DNA of 14,702 bases from positions 1-14,702 of the forward strand of contig JAAWDC010000106.1 of assembly GCA_022793565.1 (NCBI GenBank), read 5' to 3'. This stretch comes from Bacilli bacterium. Lineage in GTDB: Bacteria > Bacillota_I > Bacilli_A > RF39 > UBA660. Below, one piece after another: positions 1-4,261 of the stretch. The translations under genes were made by a program, and so were the position numbers. Below the pieces are notes generated by a model. It searched no databases, was not told where the DNA came from, and saw only the letters and a list, made by a program, of their open reading frames with translations. The first letter of the stretch is position 1; the number at the start of each line of letters is the position of its first letter.

Positions 1-310
1 CCACCTGTACATCAAAAATAAGATGGGATAAAAATAAGATAAGAAAAACTCCTATCACCAAGTTACACAAAAAAAGAAAGTATTTTCTAAAATAGTACTC
101 GAGTTTAAAAACCCCATAATACCCAACAATATCAATTTGATAAACTGTTTTAATTTCCTTTATCTTTTGTAATCCTTCACGATCTACCAAAAGAATTACA
201 GAAGACTCTTCCCACTCTATTTTATGTAACTGAATATTCTTTCGATAAAGTGATCGAATAAAACGCTTTATATCTTTTCCAACTATTTTAATCTCATAAA
301 AATTATGCAT
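1..310 (-). CDS. yqfD: Sporulation protein YqfD, N-terminal part (cut by window edge)
   Basis: The reading frame starts at ATG 310 and stays open to position 1, giving about 103 residues; the rest lies outside the window. The start MHNFYEIKIVGKDIKRFI is preceded by AGGAG four bases upstream, inside the end of yqfC, and the two genes overlap by 8 bp. Residues 1-75 are soluble and alternate basic and hydrophobic stretches. A membrane segment begins near residue 80 (YFLFLCNLVIGVFLILFLS). This layout, a small cytoplasmic domain followed by a transmembrane helix, fits the YqfD family. In Bacillus subtilis yqfC and yqfD are adjacent, expressed in the mother cell under sigma-E and needed for efficient sporulation; the biochemical role is unknown. 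The name rests on position after yqfC and on the layout, since the diagnostic C-terminal part is missing. Confidence 0.8.
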   Translation of the reverse strand, partial: MHNFYEIKIVGKDIKRFIRSLYRKNIQLHKIEWEESSVILLVDREGLQKIKEIKTVYQIDIVGYYGVFKLEYYFRKYFLFLCNLVIGVFLILFLSHLIFDVQV

Positions 311-548
311 GATTCTCCTGTTTTAGTTCGATTAATTCTATTTTTCCACCAATTAAAATCTCACTATCTAATAGTTTCTTCACTCTTAAATTATCACCAT
401 GAATCACAATCGTACCATTAGGAGAAAGTAAAGAAACTTTTCTATCTTCCATATAATTAATCTTTATATAATTTTTAACATTCAACTGCTGCCTAAAATA
501 CTGAATTTGAAACTCTTCATCTAAAATATAGTTCCTGAGAAAAGACAT
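303..548 (-). CDS. yqfC: Sporulation protein YqfC (YabP/YqfC family)
   Basis: This 81-residue protein has the YabP/YqfC signature in its second half: a short beta-rich stretch (VSLLSPNGTIVIHGDNLRVK) followed by KKLLDSEILIGGKIELIEL. Family members are usually 80-100 residues, so it is full length. The start ATG 548 is preceded by AGGTGA at 558-553. The family is tied to endospore formation; YqfC is a mother-cell protein under sigma-E control in B. subtilis, with no known enzymatic activity. It overlaps yqfD by 8 bp and follows rpsU-yqeY, as in many Bacillota. It is separated from yqeY by an intrinsic terminator, and a sigma-E-like promoter lies directly upstream, so it is probably not part of the growth-phase rpsU transcript. 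Confidence 0.88.
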   Translation of the reverse strand: MSFLRNYILDEEFQIQYFRQQLNVKNYIKINYMEDRKVSLLSPNGTIVIHGDNLRVKKLLDSEILIGGKIELIELKQENHA

Positions 549-563
549 AAGATCACCTAATTC

Positions 564-592
564 AATGTATGAAAAAAAAAGACTTTTTATTA
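564..592 (-). promoter_or_regulatory. Candidate sigma-E promoter for yqfC-yqfD
   Basis: On the minus strand CATACATT (571-564) closely matches the sigma-E -10 consensus (CATACA-T). TAATAAA (592-586) lies 14 bp upstream and matches the kmATA core of the sigma-E -35. The predicted start site near 557 falls at the edge of the Shine-Dalgarno sequence, leaving a leader of only about 10 nt, which weakens the call. The -35 sits in the loop of the upstream terminator. Confidence 0.45.
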
Positions 593-602
593 GTCTCTTT
601 TG
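571..602 (-). terminator. Intrinsic terminator after yqeY
   Basis: On the minus strand the stem AGACT (596-592) pairs with AGTCT (584-580). It is extended by a G-T and several A-T pairs, has a 7-nt A-rich loop, and is followed by nine T residues (580-572). It ends the rpsU-yqeY transcript about 65 bp past the yqeY stop. Confidence 0.7.
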
Positions 603-664
603 TTATATATTCTTTTTTTCTAACGAAATAGCAAACTCCATATTCTATGGATTTCCATTTTAAA

Positions 665-1108
665 CTATAAATTTCCTAATTTTTCTTTGACCATTTGAGA
701 AACAATCCCCATATCTGCTTTTCCCTTTAATAAAGGTGTAATTACCCCCATAATTTTTCCCATATCCTTTAATGCAGTGGGTTTGACTTCCTGAAATGCA
801 TTCTCTACAATTTGTTCTATTTCCTCTTTAGATAATTGAGCAGGTAAATACGCATTTAAAATATCAATTTCAAAGTTTGTTTTATCAATCAAATCTTGTC
901 TAGCACCCTTTTCAAATTCTTTGACTGATTCTTTTCTTGTCTTGATTGCCTTACTTACGATTTCAATTAGCAAATCATCATTCATTTCTTTCTTTTGATC
1001 AATCTGTGCCAATTTTATACCTGACTTGATTTCACGAATCACTGTTAGCCGATCCTTCTCTTTATTTTTTAAAGCTTCTATCATATCTTTTTCTAATTTT
1101 TCTATCAT
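665..1108 (-). CDS. yqeY: GatB/YqeY domain protein
   Basis: This 147-residue soluble protein matches the YqeY family in length and pattern. It opens with helices that include RLTVIREIKSGIKLAQID, has an acidic middle (FEIDILNAYLPAQLSKEEIEQ; the LP-Q-LS-EEI pattern is typical), and a C-terminal part with KDMGKIMGVITPLLKGKADMG, the DMGKVM..L..KGKAD motif. The family resembles the tail domain of GatB, the amidotransferase that makes Gln-tRNA(Gln), and is thought to bind tRNA, but no reaction is established. The start ATG 1108 follows GGAGGGTAAAT. It sits 38 bp after rpsU, a pairing common across Bacillota. A hairpin terminator lies between them and no promoter fits in the gap, so expression probably depends on read-through from the rpsU promoter. 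Confidence 0.93.
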   Translation of the reverse strand: MIEKLEKDMIEALKNKEKDRLTVIREIKSGIKLAQIDQKKEMNDDLLIEIVSKAIKTRKESVKEFEKGARQDLIDKTNFEIDILNAYLPAQLSKEEIEQIVENAFQEVKPTALKDMGKIMGVITPLLKGKADMGIVSQMVKEKLGNL

Positions 1109-1129
1109 ATTTACCCTCCATTCTATTAG

Positions 1130-1156
1130 AAAAAGACTAATCTGAATTAGTCTTTG
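1130..1156 (-). terminator. Internal terminator/attenuator between rpsU and yqeY
   Basis: A perfect 10-bp stem (1155-1146 with 1141-1132) with a TCAG loop is followed by TTTTTC on the minus strand. The rpsU stop codon (1149-1147) lies in the 5' arm, so ribosomes finishing rpsU would cover the hairpin. It probably gives more rpsU than yqeY mRNA. Confidence 0.75.
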
Positions 1157-1347
1157 TTATTTCTTGCTTTATTTCTTCTGCGAGTATTTTTAATACCCTC
1201 TTTCTTAGCATTTCTACGTTTTACTCCTGGTTTATCATAACCTTCACGTTTCTTGCATTCAGAAGGGACTCCATCTCTAGCAACTTTTTGCTTAAACTTT
1301 TTCAGTGCGAATTCTAGATTTCCATTTTTTACTGCCACCTGTGTCAT
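1147..1347 (-). CDS. rpsU: Small ribosomal subunit protein bS21
   Basis: This 66-residue, very basic protein fits the bS21 family: VAVKNGNLEFALKKFKQKV near the N-terminus, then ECKKREGYDKPGVKRRNAKK, which matches the family pattern (KRE-YEKPS-KRKR), and an Arg/Lys-rich tail. S21 sits on the 30S platform near the anti-Shine-Dalgarno region and helps initiation. The B. subtilis protein is 57-58 residues, so this copy has a slightly longer basic tail. The start ATG 1347 has a strong GGAGGGG upstream. A consensus sigma-A promoter lies about 35 bp upstream of the start. It is the first gene of the rpsU-yqeY unit. Confidence 0.95.
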   Translation of the reverse strand: MTQVAVKNGNLEFALKKFKQKVARDGVPSECKKREGYDKPGVKRRNAKKEGIKNTRRRNKARNNKD

Positions 1348-1380
1348 TTTTTCCCCTCCTTCCGCGTTTCACTATGATTG

Positions 1381-1409
1381 ATTATAACGCAAAGTCCCTT
1401 ATTTTTCAA
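1381..1409 (-). promoter_or_regulatory. Sigma-A promoter of rpsU
   Basis: TTGAAA (1409-1404), a 17-bp spacer and TATAAT (1386-1381) on the minus strand give a near-perfect housekeeping promoter. The start is expected near 1374, giving a leader of about 27 nt that carries the GGAGGGG ribosome site. Confidence 0.88.
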
Positions 1410-1460
1410 CATTTTTTTCAACTTTTCTTTAAAAATCTATCTTTTACCCATCATTTCTAT

Positions 1461-1501
1461 TAAAGTTTTTGAGACTTTGACTTTTCAGTAATACTCTCAA
1501 A
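1461..1501 (-). terminator. Weak hairpin terminator candidate after the 180-residue gene
   Basis: TTTGAGA (1501-1495) pairs with TCTCAAA (1474-1468) across a 20-nt partly structured loop, and the tail is only AACTTTA. It sits 1-2 bp past the stop of the upstream gene and before the rpsU promoter. The poor T-tract makes it uncertain. Confidence 0.35.
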
Positions 1502-1502
1502 T

Positions 1503-2045
1503 TTAATTGAATTCTTTCAATTTAATAGCCTCTTTTGTAGAATTACGCAGATCAGGAACCTGATCAAAAGCATCTAAAATCTCTGTAGCTTCATATTCTT
1601 TTTGAAAACCAACTTCTTTTAATAAATAAGGCATTAAGCTTTCTTCATAGACTATTTGAATATTTTCCTCCGAAGATTTTAACACTAGAAAATTAGAATT
1701 CTGGAAAGTAACCATAGACCAATTTTTTTCGAAATCTATATAATGAGTCCTATTCGACCCATTATAAAGATAGTTCTCCACATACATTAATTTTTGAAAT
1801 AAAACGCCACTCTGCTCCAATACAACCACTTTTAAACATTCCGTTGCCTTTTCATAAGATAATGAACCAGTAATTTGATTATCATTATCATAACGTATAG
1901 CATTTCTATAAACAGAAACCATAGCTTTTGGTCCAGTAACTTGCTTATATATAAAAAATCCACAGAGTGCTATTGCTACAATACTTCCACCAATTTTAAT
2001 TTGTAAATTTTTAATTTTGCTTTTTCGTCCTGCATCTGCTTGCAT
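1503..2045 (-). CDS. Single-pass membrane protein of unknown function
   Basis: The 180-residue protein starts at ATG 2045 (MQADAGRKSKIKNLQIK). An upstream ATG at 2069 is unlikely because it overlaps the -10 element, while 2045 has AGGGAG seven bases upstream. The first 20 residues are short and basic. A transmembrane segment follows at about 20-38 (IGGSIVAIALCGFFIYKQV), and positive-inside charge places the remaining ~140 residues outside the membrane. The external part is mixed alpha/beta with several aromatic residues, no repeats and no cysteine pair suggesting a disulfide. I do not recognise the family. It is a single-gene unit with its own promoter; the hairpin after it is weak, so read-through into rpsU is possible. 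Confidence 0.8.
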   Translation of the reverse strand: MQADAGRKSKIKNLQIKIGGSIVAIALCGFFIYKQVTGPKAMVSVYRNAIRYDNDNQITGSLSYEKATECLKVVVLEQSGVLFQKLMYVENYLYNGSNRTHYIDFEKNWSMVTFQNSNFLVLKSSEENIQIVYEESLMPYLLKEVGFQKEYEATEILDAFDQVPDLRNSTKEAIKLKEFN

Positions 2046-2069
2046 AAAATCACTCCCTAAAACGTCCAT

Positions 2070-2098
2070 ATTATATCATAATTCCTTCTAATACACAA
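2070..2098 (-). promoter_or_regulatory. Extended -10 sigma-A promoter of the 180-residue membrane protein gene
   Basis: TATAAT (2075-2070) is preceded by TGA, giving the extended -10 form TGnTATAAT. A weaker -35, TTGTGT (2098-2093), lies at 17 bp. Transcription should begin near 2063, downstream of ATG 2069, which is the main reason for choosing ATG 2045 as the start. Confidence 0.75.
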
Positions 2099-2181
2099 TA
2101 ATGAACTACGGATCTACCTAGTACTTCATGAAAACATCTTAAAATCTTAATGTTATGTAACACTCCGCAAAAGAAAAATAC

Positions 2182-2210
2182 AAAAAGCATACACAAACTA
2201 TGTGTATGCC
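2182..2210 (-). terminator. Intrinsic terminator after the J-domain-like gene
   Basis: A perfect 9-bp inverted repeat (2209-2201 with 2195-2187) with a 5-nt loop is followed by TTTTTG on the minus strand. It lies about 125 bp past the stop at 2334. The AT-rich stretch 2211-2333 between stop and hairpin holds no ORF above a dozen codons and nothing else I can identify. Confidence 0.8.
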
Positions 2211-2333
2211 TAAATAAATTTTTATAAGTAAAGAAACATTTTTACCTTAGTAAAATTTATTGACTATAAATGAATGAAAAGTTACGATCTATCATAAGAT
2301 TTAGCTAAATTTTTCCACTACTGTCTTCTTTAA

Positions 2334-3140
2334 CTAATATAATTTCATTCTTTTATCTACTTCTTCTTCATCTACATTTTCAAAAATACTTTTTACATAT
2401 TCAGAATTCGCACGAAGATAATTGTGAATAATATCATAAGATTTTCTAAAGTCACATTCCAAAATTTTTCCATTGTGAATCAAGCCATGTGGAAAGACCC
2501 TAGATCCTAAAATAGCTGTAGACAAAATACCATTGGTACGAAAAATCTGTCCTTGAATCCATGGACGTTCAAACCAAGCCCATCTTATGTTATCAAATAT
2601 ATTCTGATAAGTAAAACAATCGCATAATGAAAAATGTGCTTCCTGATCTAATTCTCTAACTTTCCCAGTGTTTGGATCCTCCTTGTAAGCCGTCGTATAT
2701 CCAGAATAAATATCTTGAGCAAATAACAAAGAACTGTCCTCTCCAAAAACAATATAGACATCTTTTAATGGAATTTTCTTTCTAAACAGTTTGAATCTAC
2801 CTTTAGAAATCGCACTACCATACTTTTGAACAACTTCTCGATTGATAGAAGTAATAACATGACTTTGCGTCGCTTCAGGAACTGAAGAAATTAGCAATTC
2901 ATTTTTAGGCTTACTCCTTCTCCTTTCGAGTAGTTTTCCCCTCTCCTCAGGATCCATTAACTTTTTATAATGATAATGATAAATATTGATTAAATATTCC
3001 CCTTCTACATTCTTTCTGTTTGTATCTTCTCCACAAAACGTATCTATATGGAAACTGAAAGCTTTTTTAATCTCTGCTTCATCTGCATCCTCACTCAAAT
3101 GAAAAACATCAAAAGAATCCATTTCCTTCGTAATATTCAT
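2334..3140 (-). CDS. Protein with degenerate J-domain-like N-terminus, unknown function
   Basis: This 268-residue soluble protein starts at ATG 3140 behind a strong GGAGGGG. Residues 8-75 resemble a DnaJ J-domain in outline: FDVFHLSEDADEAEIKKAF looks like helices I-II, and the helix ending KKLMDPEERGKLLERRR matches the helix III-IV region (LsDPe-R--YD). The HPD tripeptide that activates Hsp70 is absent; the loop has HIDTFCGED instead, so co-chaperone activity is doubtful. Residues 75-268 are mixed alpha/beta with many aromatic residues and a short glycine-rich stretch (GILSTAILGSRVFPHGLIHNG), with no membrane segment. I do not recognise this second domain. The gene has its own promoter, a leader of about 165 nt containing a coupled small ORF, and its own terminator. 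Confidence 0.8.
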   Translation of the reverse strand: MNITKEMDSFDVFHLSEDADEAEIKKAFSFHIDTFCGEDTNRKNVEGEYLINIYHYHYKKLMDPEERGKLLERRRSKPKNELLISSVPEATQSHVITSINREVVQKYGSAISKGRFKLFRKKIPLKDVYIVFGEDSSLLFAQDIYSGYTTAYKEDPNTGKVRELDQEAHFSLCDCFTYQNIFDNIRWAWFERPWIQGQIFRTNGILSTAILGSRVFPHGLIHNGKILECDFRKSYDIIHNYLRANSEYVKSIFENVDEEEVDKRMKLY

Positions 3141-3247
3141 AATAACCCCTCCAAGTTAATTAACATATTCAACTTAATAACTTTCTTCATAGAGTCGCTT
3201 ATATCAGCCACTATCAAAAGTACCAAAATCTCTAATACTAAAGTCAC
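3137..3247 (-). CDS. Possible 36-residue hydrophobic leader ORF coupled to the J-domain-like gene
   Basis: A GTG-start ORF (3247) preceded by TAGGA four bases upstream runs to a TGA that overlaps the next start as ATGA. The peptide has a hydrophobic first half (TLVLEILVLLIVAD), then a basic amphipathic part (SDSMKKVIKLN) and LINLEGLL. The strong GGAGGGG of the downstream gene lies inside this frame, so terminating ribosomes would pass over it, a normal coupling arrangement. It could be a small membrane peptide or a regulatory leader. Against it: a GTG start, a modest Shine-Dalgarno, and the ease with which AT-rich DNA yields Leu/Ile-rich frames. No codon-level conservation can be tested here. 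Confidence 0.35.
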   Translation of the reverse strand: MTLVLEILVLLIVADISDSMKKVIKLNMLINLEGLL

Positions 3248-3312
3248 AGATTCCTAACCTTAATTTTCGTTTCTTAAATATATTACACAAAATTCCCCTA
3301 TAAAGCATTCAT

Positions 3313-3341
3313 ATTATACTATAATTCCCTTTAAAATGCAA
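3313..3341 (-). promoter_or_regulatory. Sigma-A promoter of the J-domain-like gene
   Basis: TATAAT (3318-3313) with TTGCAT (3341-3336) at 17-bp spacing on the minus strand. The -35 directly abuts the T-tail of the preceding terminator. The predicted start near 3306 leaves about 165 nt of leader. Confidence 0.68.
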
Positions 3342-3369
3342 CAAAAAGAACTGTTATACAACAGTTCCA
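3342..3369 (-). terminator. Intrinsic terminator of the bacteriocin-type operon
   Basis: The perfect 8-bp stem GAACTGTT (3367-3360) with AACAGTTC (3355-3348), a 4-nt loop and a TTTTTG tail lies just after the stop of the small membrane peptide gene at 3377. Confidence 0.82.
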
Positions 3370-3376
3370 AATAACA

Positions 3377-3535
3377 TCAACTTATTTGACGATACAGTAA
3401 ACGAAAAAAAGTCCCACTATATCTACCTAATTGAAAAAAACTAATTAGAAAATAATTAAGAAAATAACATCCAAATAAAACTGTTATTAGATAAATAAGG
3501 ATTTTAAATCCTTTGACTAAACCAGAAAATCTCAT
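3377..3535 (-). CDS. Small basic membrane peptide, possible bacteriocin immunity protein
   Basis: A 52-residue ORF starts at ATG 3535, overlapping the stop of the preceding peptide gene as ATGA, and ends 8 bp before the operon terminator. The N-terminus is short and basic (MRFSGLVKGFK), followed by a transmembrane helix at about 11-34 (ILIYLITVLFGCYFLNYFL) and a basic tail (GRYSGTFFRLLYRQIS). There is no double-glycine leader, so it is not a third exported peptide. Many class II bacteriocins have immunity proteins that are small basic membrane peptides encoded just after the structural gene. That position and shape support immunity, but sequence families of such proteins are weak and I do not recognise this one. 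Coupled translation would keep it in step with the peptides. Confidence 0.68.
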   Translation of the reverse strand: MRFSGLVKGFKILIYLITVLFGCYFLNYFLISFFQLGRYSGTFFRLLYRQIS

Positions 3536-3699
3536 AATGGACATAACGTATTTTCTGAAATTCTTCTAATAGCAGATCCAAGACTTCTCCCAAAAGAGAA
3601 AATAGTTTTCAATACTGTAGAAAAAGAATTAATCAGTGTTCCAGAAACACTAATTCCTCCTACAATTTGAATTAACTCTTGCTGCCCTACTTCACTCAT
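3532..3699 (-). CDS. Double-glycine leader peptide B (class II bacteriocin-type precursor)
   Basis: The 55-residue precursor starts at ATG 3699 with AGGAGG four bases upstream; an in-frame upstream GTG (3717) has no ribosome site and is not used here. Residues 1-15, MSEVGQQELIQIVGG, fit the leader pattern LS-xx-EL-xx-I-xGG that C39 exporters cleave after GG. The predicted mature peptide is 40 residues: a Gly/Ser/Thr-rich start (ISVSGTLINSFSTVLK), an amphipathic middle with three basic residues (FGRSLGSAIRR), and the tail SENTLCPL with a single cysteine. Such cationic amphipathic peptides normally permeabilise membranes of related bacteria, though signalling peptides use the same leader. It lies 8 bp after peptide A and overlaps the membrane peptide by 4 bp. 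A two-peptide (class IIb) system with peptide A is my inference. Confidence 0.85.
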   Translation of the reverse strand: MSEVGQQELIQIVGGISVSGTLINSFSTVLKTIFSFGRSLGSAIRRISENTLCPL

Positions 3700-3707
3700 A
3701 GTTCCTC

Positions 3708-3848
3708 CTAACCACACTTTTCTGGTCTCACAATTCCATCAAACACGCCAACAAGAAATGTACCAAGTGCAATAACTCCAGCAACAGTCCAAAAAGATAA
3801 TCCTCCTCCGTTAATTTTTTCTAATTCGTCTTCTGATAATTTTTGAAT
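3708..3848 (-). CDS. Double-glycine leader peptide A, apparent ATT start
   Basis: This short frame encodes a textbook bacteriocin leader (QKLSEDELEKINGG) and a 31-residue core beginning GLSFWTVAGVIALGTF, with the tail FDGIVRPEKCG. The core is hydrophobic and glycine-rich and has one cysteine next to the C-terminus. No ATG, GTG or TTG lies at a proper distance. The ATT at 3848 does: it is 7 nt after GGAAGGGGG and gives a 15-residue leader, the same length as peptide B. The only other in-frame start is GTG 3866, which has no Shine-Dalgarno in front and would add six residues. The frame overlaps the stop of the accessory gene by one base and ends 8 bp before peptide B. ATT starts are rare (known for infC), so either translation is deliberately weak or an ATG was lost. 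Confidence 0.78.
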   Translation of the reverse strand: MQKLSEDELEKINGGGLSFWTVAGVIALGTFLVGVFDGIVRPEKCG

Positions 3849-4261
3849 TACAAATCCCCCTTCCACAAATTAATAATTCGATCAAATATTGTATTTCTAG
3901 AAATCAAAATCCTACCAGAGATTATAGTCTCTTGGCACTCTTCCATCAACTGAAAATTTACTAAAATAAAAGTTGTGTTTTCAAATATTACTTGAGAATC
4001 AGTAATCACCTGTCTTGTATAACGATATTTTCCTTGATCAGTATAAAACACTCCCTCTGCTTTGATTTTACTAACACGATCAGTTGGTAAATAGGTTTGA
4101 TAAAGACCTGTTTCTGTTTTCATAATACTTAATGGAAAAGTAAGGTTTATTGGAATAGAAAAAAGGAAAAGCAAAAATAGAACAAGGAAAAGAATAACAC
4201 AAAAATAAAATCTATTTTGACCTGAGTCATTCTCTTCATGATAGTACTTAATTGTCCTCAT
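3848..4261 (-). CDS. Miniature HlyD/membrane-fusion-like accessory protein
   Basis: A 137-residue protein has a basic/polar N-terminus (about 1-17), one strong transmembrane helix at about 18-38 (FYFCVILFLVLFLLFLFSI), and a ~95-residue extracytoplasmic beta-rich domain. The region TDRVSKIKAEGVFYTDQG and the end TIISGRILISRNTIFDRIIN resemble the C-terminal beta-barrel of HlyD-type adaptors (D..KIK.G...; GM..-ARI....SI-D-L). Bacteriocin accessory proteins of this class are normally 400-plus residues with a lipoyl domain and long coiled coil between these parts; none of that is present. It overlaps the exporter gene by 14 bp and lies directly before the peptide genes, so a role beside the exporter is likely. 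The HlyD assignment is tentative, resting on position and short similarities. Confidence 0.65.
   Translation of the reverse strand: MRTIKYYHEENDSGQNRFYFCVILFLVLFLLFLFSIPINLTFPLSIMKTETGLYQTYLPTDRVSKIKAEGVFYTDQGKYRYTRQVITDSQVIFENTTFILVNFQLMEECQETIISGRILISRNTIFDRIINLWKGDL

Noticed and set aside
2046..2069. Longer start (ATG 2069) for the 180-residue membrane protein
   Set aside because: The codon directly abuts the -10 hexamer, upstream of the predicted transcription start, and has no ribosome site.
3048..3257. Plus-strand 69-residue ORF
   Set aside because: It lies antisense across the start of the J-domain-like gene and its promoter-side leader, has no Shine-Dalgarno, and is Ile/Asn-rich by AT bias.
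3497..3513. Palindrome around AAGGATTT
   Set aside because: Lies inside the small membrane peptide gene with a one-base centre and no T-tract, so neither a terminator nor a clear operator.
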